Shown: positions 35,579-44,191 of the stretch, piece after piece | Position numbering within the stretch: position 1 is the stretch's first letter | How the letters are laid out: each line of letters opens with the position of its first letter | NCBI GenBank assembly: GCA_964484795.1 | Contig: CAZAFN010000005.1 | Location: 1-64,000 of the forward strand | Reading direction: 5' to 3' | Length of the DNA stretch: 64,000 bases | Origin: CAZAFN01 sp964484795 | GTDB taxonomy: Bacteria; Pseudomonadota; Alphaproteobacteria; Methylaequorales; Methylaequoraceae | Position numbers and translations under genes: made by a program | The notes under the pieces: model-generated | Seen by the model: the letters and a program-made list of their open reading frames with translations, nothing else | Database searches by the model: none | What the model was told of the DNA's origin: nothing

Positions 35579-36949
35579 CTAAATACTGTTAAAAGATTGT
35601 CTTCTTTTTAAATATCTAGCTGAAAATTTATTCTTCGATAAAATCAATCTTCCAAAAAAACTCTTATCACCAAAATCGTAAGCGTAACAGGGTTGAGATT
35701 GAATGTTTATTTTTTTTAAATTTAAAGCCTTCTCCAGTATAACGTTTATTTTATCTAATACAATTTTCTCCATAATTGATTGGTAAAATATTTTTTCCTT
35801 AATTAAATATACTGGTATTTTGGCACTCGCGAGCTGCTTGATAAGTTCAAAAAAAACATTGGAGACAAATTTCGACCAATCAACAAAATAGCCTTTAAAA
35901 AAAAATTTTGAAATTGAATAGTTTGTTTTAATGAAACGATCAATGAAATCCTTTGAATTAGATCCTAAAATTTCAAAATCCATCCCAATTTTTCTTTTGT
36001 CATTATTAATGGATCTATAAAAACTATCTGCCTTGCTTGAATGCAAACCCTTTAGAATTAAATGAATCTTTTGGTCCACATTTAATCCCTTATAATTAGG
36101 ATTTAAATCTAAATTAATCTTTGTCTCAAATTTTTGTGATAAAAATATAGAAAAGAAATCAAGCAGGTCTATATGATTCGTTTTTTCGTGGTTAATTATA
36201 AAATGTCTTTTAAAATTGTTAATGGAATGAATGTCTAATTTGTTCCACCAGGAACCCTTAAATTCTCCAGAAGAATTTATGGCCTCAGTAAAAATATAAT
36301 CTGTTGTTGAGTTTGTATCCGCAATTGCCACCCTTCTATTATCCCCTCTTATAATGAATTTTTTTTCAATACTTGGGATGTCAAAGAAAGTTTTTAAAAT
36401 CAAATCGTTATAACAAACTATAATATCCCTAATTTCATGGGTTTTAAAATTATCGGAATATTCAATTAATTCTTTGTTTTTGTTAGATATCAGTAAATAC
36501 TCTCTTTTCAAATGATTGACTTTCCATCCTGGTATTTTTCTAATTTTATTAAAATGTTCTCTAAGAACTTCTGAAGCTCTTATTCTTGTTAGTCTGCTTA
36601 TCCTTCTTTTAGAATCATAAAACCCAGGAAAAAAATCTATCAGACCTTCCGCATGCAAATGTCTTACGGCTCTTATAGTATATGACGAGATTTTATTAGG
36701 ATTATATCTGGAATTTGCTCTATAACCCCTCTTCGACATAGAAACCTTTAGAAATTGGTCTTCACTCTCGTTCCAACAATAATACAACTCAATTAATAGT
36801 AACTTCAAATGCCGCAACAATAAAACGTCGTTTTTGCACTTACCTATTAAAATATTAAAAGTATCTGAGAAATTATTAAGATTCAGGTCTTTTTGAAAAT
36901 CTAATGAACGACTAAAATTAAAATCTAATTTATCACTATCATTTTTCAT
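35579..36949 (-). CDS. Conserved hypothetical protein, possible winged-helix N-terminal half
   Basis: I do not assign a function to this 456-aa protein. The segment RGYRANSRYNPNKISSYTIR (about 78-97) followed by GLIDFFPGFYDSKRRISRLTRIRASEVLREHF looks like a winged-helix-type region. Later GEFKGSWWNKLDIHSINNFKR (about 226-246) and HIDLLDFFSIFL recall a poorly characterised family of alphaproteobacterial and phage proteins with a WW motif and a D-Y-S-like motif. It has no signal peptide or membrane segment and many Lys/Ile residues. It is upstream of the CNB gene and divergent from yggT by 25 nt. Confidence 0.6.
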   Translation of the reverse strand: MKNDSDKLDFNFSRSLDFQKDLNLNNFSDTFNILIGKCKNDVLLLRHLKLLLIELYYCWNESEDQFLKVSMSKRGYRANSRYNPNKISSYTIRAVRHLHAEGLIDFFPGFYDSKRRISRLTRIRASEVLREHFNKIRKIPGWKVNHLKREYLLISNKNKELIEYSDNFKTHEIRDIIVCYNDLILKTFFDIPSIEKKFIIRGDNRRVAIADTNSTTDYIFTEAINSSGEFKGSWWNKLDIHSINNFKRHFIINHEKTNHIDLLDFFSIFLSQKFETKINLDLNPNYKGLNVDQKIHLILKGLHSSKADSFYRSINNDKRKIGMDFEILGSNSKDFIDRFIKTNYSISKFFFKGYFVDWSKFVSNVFFELIKQLASAKIPVYLIKEKIFYQSIMEKIVLDKINVILEKALNLKKINIQSQPCYAYDFGDKSFFGRLILSKNKFSARYLKRRQSFNSI

Positions 36950-36974
36950 ACTATAAAATTATAGTTCTACCATT

Positions 36975-37262
36975 ATGTATTTTTTATATTTTCTTGCTAG
37001 TATTATCACTCAAATTTTATCAATATACAAATGGACTGTTATATTTTATGTCATATTAAATATGTTAATATCTTTTGGGGTAATTAATGATAGTAACAAG
37101 TTCATCTCTGTGATTATGGATTTTTTTTTTAAACTGGTAGAACCTGCTCTAAACTTCATCCGAAGGTTCATACCTAACTTTGGAGCCATAGATATTTCAC
37201 CTGTAATATTGATAATAATTATTGTAGCCATTCAAGAAGTAATGGGAAGGTATGGGTTTTAA
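36975..37262 (+). CDS. YggT family membrane protein
   Basis: This 95-aa protein has two hydrophobic helices (about 8-35 and 70-90) separated by the family motif VEPALNFIRRFIPNFGAIDISPVILI (about 55-80). YggT proteins have been linked to osmotic tolerance and, in some bacteria, to cell-envelope or division processes. It is 2 nt upstream of folD and likely co-transcribed. Confidence 0.9.
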   Translation: MYFLYFLASIITQILSIYKWTVIFYVILNMLISFGVINDSNKFISVIMDFFFKLVEPALNFIRRFIPNFGAIDISPVILIIIIVAIQEVMGRYGF

Positions 37263-37264
37263 AT

Positions 37265-38164
37265 ATGAATGAAAAAAAAATTATCGACGGCAAGTCTATT
37301 GCAGCTGAAATTAGATCAAAAATTAAAACTCACGGTGGAAAATTAATAAAAAGATCAGAACGAATTCCTGGTCTTGCTGTTGTCTTGGTTGGAGAAAATC
37401 CAGCTAGTAAGGTATATGTTAGAAATAAAATTGAACAGACTAAGGAAGTTGGGTTTAATTCAATCGAACACAAGTTAGATGAAAATGTAACTGAACAAGA
37501 ACTTCTTAATTTGGTAAATAAATTAAATGGGGACAATGATGTTCAAGGAATTTTAGTTCAATTACCACTTCCAAAACACATCAATGCTGACAAAGTTCTT
37601 GACACAATTACCCCAATCAAAGATGTTGATGGTTTTCATGCACAAAATGTTGGAAAACTTTGGTCGGGATTAAATTCTTTGGTTCCATGCACACCTCTTG
37701 GGTGTAGCATTCTTTTAAAAAGAATTACACCAGATTTATCTGGGAAAAACGCACTTATAGTTGGTAGATCTAATATCGTTGGAAAACCGATGGCAGCCTT
37801 GCTTTTGGGAATGAATGCGACTGTAACCATAGCTCACTCAAGAACTAAGGAAATTGAAAAATTAGCCAAAAATGCTGACGTTTTAATCGCTGCTGTTGGA
37901 ATACCAGAGATGGTAAAAGGAAATTGGGTAAAAAAGAATGCCGTTGTAATAGATGTAGGAATCAACAGAATTGAAAGGAATGGGAAGAAAATTCTTGTTG
38001 GTGATGTTGACTTTGCAACAGCCTCTCAACAAGCAGGAAGAATCACGCCTGTTCCAGGAGGAGTGGGACCAATGACAATTGCTTGTCTATTATTAAATAC
38101 CCTTTTTACCTCATATCAACAGTTTGGGGAAAGTCCTGTAGATCTAACTTCTATCCTTGAGTAA
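37265..38164 (+). CDS. folD: Methylenetetrahydrofolate dehydrogenase / cyclohydrolase
   Basis: This 299-aa bifunctional one-carbon enzyme has catalytic region PGLAVVLVGENPASKVYVRNK (Tyr-Lys), VQGILVQLPLP, DVDGFH, the NADP-binding GRSNIVGKPMAALLL and PVPGGVGPMTIACLL. It interconverts 5,10-methylene-, methenyl- and 10-formyl-THF. Its 3' end overlaps the convergent argG end by 21 nt. It sits close to pabB/pabC, also folate genes, but on the other strand. Confidence 0.96.
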   Translation: MNEKKIIDGKSIAAEIRSKIKTHGGKLIKRSERIPGLAVVLVGENPASKVYVRNKIEQTKEVGFNSIEHKLDENVTEQELLNLVNKLNGDNDVQGILVQLPLPKHINADKVLDTITPIKDVDGFHAQNVGKLWSGLNSLVPCTPLGCSILLKRITPDLSGKNALIVGRSNIVGKPMAALLLGMNATVTIAHSRTKEIEKLAKNADVLIAAVGIPEMVKGNWVKKNAVVIDVGINRIERNGKKILVGDVDFATASQQAGRITPVPGGVGPMTIACLLLNTLFTSYQQFGESPVDLTSILE

Positions 38165-39352
38165 TTTTAGTCTGAGAGCATTGAGTTTTATAAACCCATC
38201 AGCATCATTTTGATCGTAAACCTGATCTTTTTCAAAAGTTGCCATCTGACTTGAATATAAACTATTACTAGATTTTCTACCTAGAACTATTACATTTCCT
38301 TTGTAGATTCTTAGCTTAACCTCTCCATTAACTTCTTTTTGACTATCATCGATTAACGACTGTAACATTTTTCTTTCGGGAGAAAACCAAAGACCGTTAT
38401 ATATCAATTCTGAATATTTTGGCATAATTTCGTCTTTTAAATGGGCGGCACCTTTATCTAAGGTTAAACTCTCAATTGCTCTTCTTGCAATCAGTAATAT
38501 ATGGCCTCCTGGCGTTTCATAAACACATCTTGATTTCATTCCTATAAATCTGTTTTCAACAATGTCTATTCTACCCACACCATTTTTGCCGCCTATTTCA
38601 TTTAATTTTCTAAGTAGATTCGATGGAGAAAGTTTCTTATTATTAATTGACAATGGATCTCCTCCTTGAAATTTAATAATTATCTCCACAGCCCTATTAG
38701 GAGCCTTTTCACAAGAAACAGTCTTAGTAAACATCGACTCATCAGGAATCTTCCATGGATCTTCAAGAACCTTGCCCTCATATGAAGTATGCAGTAGATT
38801 AGAATCCATCGAATATGGTGGTTCATTTAATTTGCTTTGAGGAATTGGAATTTGATTTTTTTTCGCATAATCAAGCAGGTCTTTTCTTGACTTAATTTTC
38901 CATTCTCTCCAAGGTGCTATAACATTTATATTTGGATCATTGGCATAATACCCTAATTCAAATCTAACCTGGTCATTTCCCTTTCCTGTTGCTCCGTGTG
39001 AAACATATTTGGCACCTACTAAATGGGCTATTTCAATTTGTCTTTTAGCTATTAACGGTCTAGCTATTGCCGTACCAAGTAAATAGTAACCCTCGTACAC
39101 TGCATTGGCTCTAAACATAGGAAAGACATAATCCTTGGCAAACTCATCACACAAATTGTCAATGAAAATTTTCTTAACACCAAGTAATTTAGCTTTCTTT
39201 TTTGCATCTCCAACTTCAACACCTTGTCCAATATCTGCAGTAAAGGTCACAACCTCAAAATCATATTCCTGTTGCAACCATTTAAGAATAATTGATGTAT
39301 CTAAACCGCCTGAAAAGGCAAGAACTACTTTATTTTTTTTTGCAGACTTCAT
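38144..39352 (-). CDS. argG: Argininosuccinate synthase
   Basis: From ATG 39352 (MKSAKKNKVVLAFSGGLDTS) the protein is 402 aa, as expected. The frame is open further up, but that part overlaps the ialB coding region. Motifs include the ATP-pyrophosphatase loop AFSGGLDTSIILKWL, GATGKGNDQVRFE, APWREW and GVGRIDIVENRFIGMKSR. It joins citrulline and aspartate in arginine synthesis. The start lies within the last 23 nt of the upstream ialB-like gene, implying coupling. Confidence 0.95.
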   Translation of the reverse strand: MKSAKKNKVVLAFSGGLDTSIILKWLQQEYDFEVVTFTADIGQGVEVGDAKKKAKLLGVKKIFIDNLCDEFAKDYVFPMFRANAVYEGYYLLGTAIARPLIAKRQIEIAHLVGAKYVSHGATGKGNDQVRFELGYYANDPNINVIAPWREWKIKSRKDLLDYAKKNQIPIPQSKLNEPPYSMDSNLLHTSYEGKVLEDPWKIPDESMFTKTVSCEKAPNRAVEIIIKFQGGDPLSINNKKLSPSNLLRKLNEIGGKNGVGRIDIVENRFIGMKSRCVYETPGGHILLIARRAIESLTLDKGAAHLKDEIMPKYSELIYNGLWFSPERKMLQSLIDDSQKEVNGEVKLRIYKGNVIVLGRKSSNSLYSSQMATFEKDQVYDQNDADGFIKLNALRLKLLKDRS

Positions 39353-39866
39353 TAATTTTCTGATAAGCCTTGCTAAAGCCCATAAGTGAATAGGTATCTG
39401 TTGTAATTGTTCCTCTGGCTGAAGTTCCAACAATTCTCATTTTCATTGATGATTTAAGTGATTTAATTATTTTTTCATCATCACTAGGACTAAAGCTCCA
39501 AGCGCGTGAACCAGATGTAAATAACTGAAATTTAACATCTCCAATCGTTGCATTTGGATTGCTATCAGCTTTATAATTATAGCCAGCAACTATACTAAAC
39601 TCATTCCACTTATCTTGCCCTGGAAAATGCGTAACAGTAGCAAAAACATCTCCACGTTTCTTATAGTTTCCTTCAGCTTTTTTTGGTTTGGATATTGCCA
39701 TACACGCTAGGTTCTTTCCTTCACCTTCGGCATAAGCACTCCAATCATTATATTTAGCTAGTTCTTTAGAAAATGAGTATCCGGAGGTTAAAATTATACT
39801 TAGAATAAAAATTAACAAAAAAAATAATTTCAGTGAAAATCGTAAAAGCATTATTTTTATTGACAT
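39330..39866 (-). CDS. Invasion-associated locus B (IalB) family protein
   Basis: This 178-aa protein has a signal/anchor segment (about 8-32) and the IalB pattern (WSAYAEGEGKNLACMAISKPKKAEG, FSIVAGYNYK, VKFQLFTSGSRAWSFSPSDDEKIIKSLKSS, and a final Cys). IalB-domain proteins are common in alphaproteobacterial periplasms and named from Bartonella, but in free-living species the role is unknown. Position just upstream of argG with a 23-nt overlap suggests joint transcription. Met6 at 39851 is another possible start. Confidence 0.82.
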   Translation of the reverse strand: MSIKIMLLRFSLKLFFLLIFILSIILTSGYSFSKELAKYNDWSAYAEGEGKNLACMAISKPKKAEGNYKKRGDVFATVTHFPGQDKWNEFSIVAGYNYKADSNPNATIGDVKFQLFTSGSRAWSFSPSDDEKIIKSLKSSMKMRIVGTSARGTITTDTYSLMGFSKAYQKINEVCKKK

Positions 39867-39909
39867 AATTAAAAGTAAATTGCAAGAAACTAAAAATCAA
39901 AAAATAAAA

Positions 39910-40776
39910 ATGTCCCCATTAGTACTTATAACTCTCTCATGTTTTTTCTTTTCAATTTTAGCTGCGTTAATAAAATTCAATTCAACATTCATTCATCCAA
40001 TAGAACAGGCTTTTTTTAGGAATATCTTGAGCATCTTTATTCTACTGCCGTTTTTCGTAAGAAAAAAAATAGTCATTAATAAAAAAGGAAATATAAAATA
40101 TCTGATTTTAAGAGGGTTGTTAGGGGGAATAACAATGATTTTGTTGTTTTGGTCATATGCTCTGATACCCTTGTCTCAAGCAATGTCAATTAGTTTTAGC
40201 ACTCCATTATTTATGTATTTTGGTAGTATCATCTTCTTTCGAGAAAAAGTTGATAAACAAAATACTCTTCTTACTTGCGTAGGTTTTCTACTCACACTAG
40301 TGATCATTAGGCCTGATCTTAGCCTGCAATTGGGGACCTTTCTTGCTATTTTAGCAGCCATTACTCATGCCACAGCTGGCCTTTTGGTAAAAAAACTCTC
40401 TGAAACTGAAACAGTACTTACTTTAATGCTTAGTATGGTAATTCTGATGACTCCAATTACTTTCATTCCCTCAATATATGTTTGGAAAACGCCTAATTCA
40501 GTAAATATTCAAATACTTCTCTTCTCTATTGCACTAGTAGCTACTTTAGGAAATTATTTTTGGACAAAGTCAATAAGTATGGAAAAGTTAACCAATCTAA
40601 TGCCCTTCGACTTTACAAAATTAATATTCGCTACTCTTTTAGGTTTTATCTTTTTTGATGAAAAGATTGACCTAGTAACATTAATTTGTGGGTCAGGTCT
40701 AATATTGTGCAACACATTAATTGCAACCAAAATAAACAAAAATGAAAAAATTAAAACCATACTACCAAATAATTAG
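39910..40776 (+). CDS. EamA/DMT-superfamily transporter A
   Basis: This protein of about 288 aa has ten predicted transmembrane helices in two EamA halves. Signature-like segments are EQAFFRNILSIFILLPF (first half) and GFIFFDEKIDLVTLICGSGLIL (end of second half). It is probably an inner-membrane metabolite or drug/amino-acid exporter; substrate unknown. I start at ATG 39910. An in-frame TTG at 39880 would add ten polar residues. It overlaps the second DMT gene by 35 nt. Confidence 0.85.
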   Translation: MSPLVLITLSCFFFSILAALIKFNSTFIHPIEQAFFRNILSIFILLPFFVRKKIVINKKGNIKYLILRGLLGGITMILLFWSYALIPLSQAMSISFSTPLFMYFGSIIFFREKVDKQNTLLTCVGFLLTLVIIRPDLSLQLGTFLAILAAITHATAGLLVKKLSETETVLTLMLSMVILMTPITFIPSIYVWKTPNSVNIQILLFSIALVATLGNYFWTKSISMEKLTNLMPFDFTKLIFATLLGFIFFDEKIDLVTLICGSGLILCNTLIATKINKNEKIKTILPNN

Positions 40777-41593
40777 TTGTCTTTTTTTTGCATTTCTTGG
40801 ACTACAGATAAAAATTATCACCTTGACAGTAAACATCGAAACAATAGTTTTTTTTAGATCCATAATAGGCACAATAATTGTTTTTTTTTTAATAATTTTG
40901 TCAAAGAAAAATTTTTCAGTTGAACTGATTTATACTTCAAATTTTAAGATTCACCTTCTCAGAACAATCTTTGGAACATTAGCAATGTATTCTGGTTACA
41001 AAGCGCTAGGATTAATCTCTCTATCACAGGCAACTACAATTGGTTTTACAAAAGTTTTTTTTACAACTCTAATTGCATCGATTTTATTTAAAGAAAAATT
41101 AAAGTCTTTAAATTTATTCTTCATTTTCTTTGGTTTTCTTGGAGTCTATTTAATTACCAATCCTGATGAAATAAGCAATCATAATGGTTTTTATCTCAGT
41201 TTGTTTTCTGCACTCTGCGTTTCAGGAGGAATACTCTCAATTACCTATCTAGGTAAAAAGGATGAAACGTTTAAGATTCTTTTTTATCATTCATTAATGT
41301 CATCATTAATCTTTTTAGGAATTTTCCATTCAAATATCAATTTTTCCATAAACGATAATTTTTTCAATTTCTTACTTTTAACACTCACTGCACTTACAGG
41401 GCAATATTTCAATGCCGAGTCATACAAAAATGAAGAAACTGGGAAAGTTATTACTTTAAGTTATTCAAGAATAATCTTTGCTTGTATTTTGGGATTCTTG
41501 TTTCTTGGCGAAAAGATCAGTTTTTTAACAATTTGTGGAATTTTAATTATTATTTTTACAACCTTTTTAATGCAGAAGAAAAAAAAAAATTAA
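40742..41593 (+). CDS. EamA/DMT-superfamily transporter B
   Basis: This 283-aa ten-helix paralogue of the upstream gene has ETIVFFRSIIGTIIVFFLI, LLRTIFGTLAMYSGYKALGLISLSQATTIGFTK and LGFLFLGEKISFLTICGILII. The two overlapping genes probably form one transport unit, as a heterodimer or as two related exporters. No regulator is adjacent. The 3' end overlaps the convergent aldo/keto reductase stop by 4 nt. Substrate cannot be told. Confidence 0.85.
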   Translation: MKKLKPYYQIISCLFFAFLGLQIKIITLTVNIETIVFFRSIIGTIIVFFLIILSKKNFSVELIYTSNFKIHLLRTIFGTLAMYSGYKALGLISLSQATTIGFTKVFFTTLIASILFKEKLKSLNLFFIFFGFLGVYLITNPDEISNHNGFYLSLFSALCVSGGILSITYLGKKDETFKILFYHSLMSSLIFLGIFHSNINFSINDNFFNFLLLTLTALTGQYFNAESYKNEETGKVITLSYSRIIFACILGFLFLGEKISFLTICGILIIIFTTFLMQKKKKN

Positions 41594-42630
41594 GGGCATG
41601 GATAAGGATTTTCATTATGAATCTTTTCTATTTCCTCTAAAATATCAGATGAAAGTTTTATTTTATGACTAGAAACATTTTCTTTCAGTTGATCCAAATT
41701 AGTTGCTCCAATTATGTTGCTAGTAAGAAATTTTCTTGAGTTAACAAAAGCTAACGCCATTTTTGTAGGAGTTAGATTTTGATTTATAGCCAAATCATTA
41801 AATTTCTCTGAATATTTTAAACCTTTGTCTTTCGTATACCTCGTGAACATATCACCAAATAATGTTAGACGAGCACCATCAGGTTTGGCACCGTTATCGT
41901 ATTTGCCAGTCAACATTCCAAATGCCAAAGGAGAATATGCCAAAAGGCCACACTTTTCCCTAACGGAAATCTCAGCCATACCTACTTCGTAGCTTCTATT
42001 AAGCAAAGAATAGGGGTTTTGAACGGACACAACTCTAGGTAAATCATATTGACTAGCAATTGACAAAAATTTCATCAACCCCCATGGTGTTTCGTTAGAT
42101 AGTCCAATATATCTAATTTTTCCTGATTTGATATGATCAGACAAGGATTCAAGTTGTGTTCTAACTTCAATGAAATCTTCTTCTTCTTCATGCTCATAAC
42201 CAAGCTTTCCAAAAAAGTTGGCCTTTCTATCAGGCCAGTGTAATTGATAAAGGTCTATATAGTCGGTTTTTAGCCTTTTCAAACTTCCTTCCAAAGCCTG
42301 TGTAATTTGTTCCTTATTTAGTCTCGTCTCTTTATTTCTGAACCACTTCATTCCGGATCTTCCAGTAACCTTAGTAGCAAGAATAATTTTATCCCTGCAT
42401 TTTTTTATCTCTAACCAATTGCCTATTATTACTTCCGTAGAACCCCAAGTTTCTTTTTTTGGTGGAACGGAATAAAGTTCTGCTGTGTCAAAAAAATTTA
42501 TTCCCTGGTCAAATGAGTAATCCATTTGAGCAAAACCATCTTCTTGGGTATTCTGCTCTCCCCACGTCATTGTACCTAAGCAAATCAAACTTACTTTAAT
42601 GTCAGTATTTCCTAAGTTTCTGTATTCCAT
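41590..42630 (-). CDS. Aldo/keto reductase (Tas-like)
   Basis: This 346-aa TIM-barrel oxidoreductase has the catalytic Asp and Tyr in NFFDTAELYSVPP (about 45-57), Lys in ILATKVTGRSG (about 81-91) and His in YQLHWPDRK (about 129-137). NADPH-binding features near the C-terminus (SNIIGATNLDQLKENV) are clear. Overall it looks like E. coli Tas / YghZ-type reductases. Substrate unknown. It is divergent from the Bax-inhibitor gene with a 109-nt gap that holds the promoters. Confidence 0.92.
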   Translation of the reverse strand: MEYRNLGNTDIKVSLICLGTMTWGEQNTQEDGFAQMDYSFDQGINFFDTAELYSVPPKKETWGSTEVIIGNWLEIKKCRDKIILATKVTGRSGMKWFRNKETRLNKEQITQALEGSLKRLKTDYIDLYQLHWPDRKANFFGKLGYEHEEEEDFIEVRTQLESLSDHIKSGKIRYIGLSNETPWGLMKFLSIASQYDLPRVVSVQNPYSLLNRSYEVGMAEISVREKCGLLAYSPLAFGMLTGKYDNGAKPDGARLTLFGDMFTRYTKDKGLKYSEKFNDLAINQNLTPTKMALAFVNSRKFLTSNIIGATNLDQLKENVSSHKIKLSSDILEEIEKIHNENPYPCP

Positions 42631-42693
42631 AAATTAAATAATTTCCTTGATTTAAAAAAAATGTAACATATTTTAACTATTAAATAATAGTAG

Positions 42694-42699
42694 TATAAT
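42694..42699 (+). promoter_or_regulatory. Candidate -10 box TATAAT of the Bax-inhibitor-1 gene
   Basis: A consensus TATAAT lies 40 nt before ATG 42740. The matching -35 at 17-nt spacing is poor (TTTTAA, 42671-42676). A clear Shine-Dalgarno AGGAG (42726-42730) precedes the ATG by 9 nt. Confidence 0.45.
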
Positions 42700-42739
42700 G
42701 TACTACAAGTAAACGTCAAAATTATAGGAGTTACAAATT

Positions 42740-43471
42740 ATGGCTTATGACTATGAAAGAAATGTCAGATCTAGAGAAACTTCCAGTGAGTTAGATTTAG
42801 GCCTTAAGGCCTATATGAGCAAGGTCTACTCTTTTATGGCAGTAGGATTGGTCTTAACTGGCGCAATTGCACACTTAACTGCAGCTTTAGCATTTGATTT
42901 TAATACTAATTCATATACATCCGTCGGTAATGCAATCTTCGGTTCACCACTCGGGTTTATTATAATGTTAGCACCTTTAGGGTTCATCATTGCTTTAAAT
43001 GTTGGTGTTGCCAAAATGAGAGAGTCAACTCTCCAGATTTTATTCTGGGCCTTTGCTGGAGTTATGGGTTTGTCCTTGTCATCAATATTTATTGTATACG
43101 AAATGCCCTCCATAGCGAGAGTGTTTTTTATCTCCGCTGGAACATTTGGTGCACTTAGCCTATACGGATATACAACCAAAAAAGACCTTACAGGATGGGG
43201 ATCTTTCTTGTTTATGGGTCTAATAGGTATATTAATTGCTTCAATTGTGAATATGTTTATGGCTAGTTCAGCCTTACAATTTGCAATATCAGTAATTGGT
43301 GTTCTTGTTTTTGCTGGTTTAACAGCTTACGACACGCAAAGAATAAAGGCTATGTACTATGATGGATCAGGTCAAGAAGGTAAAAAGGCAATAATGGGAG
43401 CATTGTCTCTTTATCTTGACTTTATAAATCTTTTCATAATGCTTCTTCAGCTTTTTGGTCAAAGAAGATAA
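42740..43471 (+). CDS. Bax inhibitor-1/YccA family membrane protein
   Basis: This 243-aa protein has seven hydrophobic segments and the BI-1 pattern (AYMSKVYSFMAVGLVLTGAIAH, ending VFAGLTAYDTQRIKAMY, with Asp residues in the last helices). Members are proposed pH-dependent calcium leak channels and interact with membrane proteases such as FtsH. The gene has its own promoter-like -10, a good RBS, and a strong inverted repeat just downstream, so it is probably monocistronic. Confidence 0.92.
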   Translation: MAYDYERNVRSRETSSELDLGLKAYMSKVYSFMAVGLVLTGAIAHLTAALAFDFNTNSYTSVGNAIFGSPLGFIIMLAPLGFIIALNVGVAKMRESTLQILFWAFAGVMGLSLSSIFIVYEMPSIARVFFISAGTFGALSLYGYTTKKDLTGWGSFLFMGLIGILIASIVNMFMASSALQFAISVIGVLVFAGLTAYDTQRIKAMYYDGSGQEGKKAIMGALSLYLDFINLFIMLLQLFGQRR

Positions 43472-43479
43472 TTTTATCT

Positions 43480-43512
43480 AAGGTTGGTTGAATTACATAT
43501 TCAACCAACCTT
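43480..43512. terminator. Inverted repeat / terminator-like hairpin after the Bax-inhibitor-1 gene
   Basis: AAGGTTGGTTGAAT (43480-43493) and ATTCAACCAACCTT (43499-43512) form a perfect 14-bp stem with a 5-nt loop, 8 nt after the upstream stop. No long T-run follows, so it could also act as an mRNA-stabilising or attenuator hairpin for the DUF6134 gene, whose GTG start is only 7 nt further. Confidence 0.75.
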
Positions 43513-43519
43513 CGTTCAT

Positions 43520-44191
43520 GTGAAAAAAATATTTCTTATTTTTTTTCTTACTATATTTTCAGTTAATTCATCACCTAAATGCTTTGAGCGTTCAGATATT
43601 TTCTTCCACGTCTATAGAAATGGCAGCAAGATTGGTTACCACAAGATTAATTTCTCTAGAAATGAAGATTACGTTAAAGCTTCAGTCGAAATAAAATTCG
43701 AAGTAACATTTTTGGGATTCGTTGTTTATGATTACTATCACAAAAATGAAGAAAATTGGCTTGATGATAGCCTAGTGAATTTAAGAACAACGACCGACAA
43801 AAATGGGGAATCATTATTTTGCAATCTCAATAAAAAAAATGATGTTTTTGTTGTTGAAGGATCAATTGGAAATGAAGAAATTTTCAATAACATAATTCCA
43901 ACAAGTTATTGGAATCATAAGTTAATAGTTGGTCGGTCTACAAAACACGTTCTAAACACTCAGGATTGTAGTTTCATTGATTTAAGCATCAAACCATTAG
44001 GTGAAAAAGAAATATATGATGTTGCACTCCTAACAAATCATTACAAGCTAACTGGAAAAGAAAGTTCTGGTGAAGCTCTTGATATTGACATCTGGTATGA
44101 TCAGAATGAAAACTGGGTAAAAATGATTTTCATTAAGGATGGCAGCAAAATTGAATATTATCTAGATAGGTTTTATGAAAAAGAACAATAA
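43520..44191 (+). CDS. DUF6134 family exported protein
   Basis: I start at GTG 43520, giving MKKIFLIFFLTIFSVNSSPK, a signal peptide, and about 223 aa. The open frame runs up to a TTG at 43484, but that lies inside the terminator hairpin. The body HVYRNGSKIGYHKINFSRN and FLGFVVYDYYHKNEENW matches DUF6134, beta-rich periplasmic proteins often near SDR, DUF3833 and Cfa genes. It overlaps the SDR gene by 17 nt. Function unknown, likely linked to the lipid-modification cluster. Confidence 0.72.
   Translation: MKKIFLIFFLTIFSVNSSPKCFERSDIFFHVYRNGSKIGYHKINFSRNEDYVKASVEIKFEVTFLGFVVYDYYHKNEENWLDDSLVNLRTTTDKNGESLFCNLNKKNDVFVVEGSIGNEEIFNNIIPTSYWNHKLIVGRSTKHVLNTQDCSFIDLSIKPLGEKEIYDVALLTNHYKLTGKESSGEALDIDIWYDQNENWVKMIFIKDGSKIEYYLDRFYEKEQ

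Noticed and set aside
43484..43519. TTG start at 43484 for the DUF6134 gene
   Set aside because: It would place the N-terminus inside the terminator hairpin and spoil the signal peptide that begins at GTG 43520.
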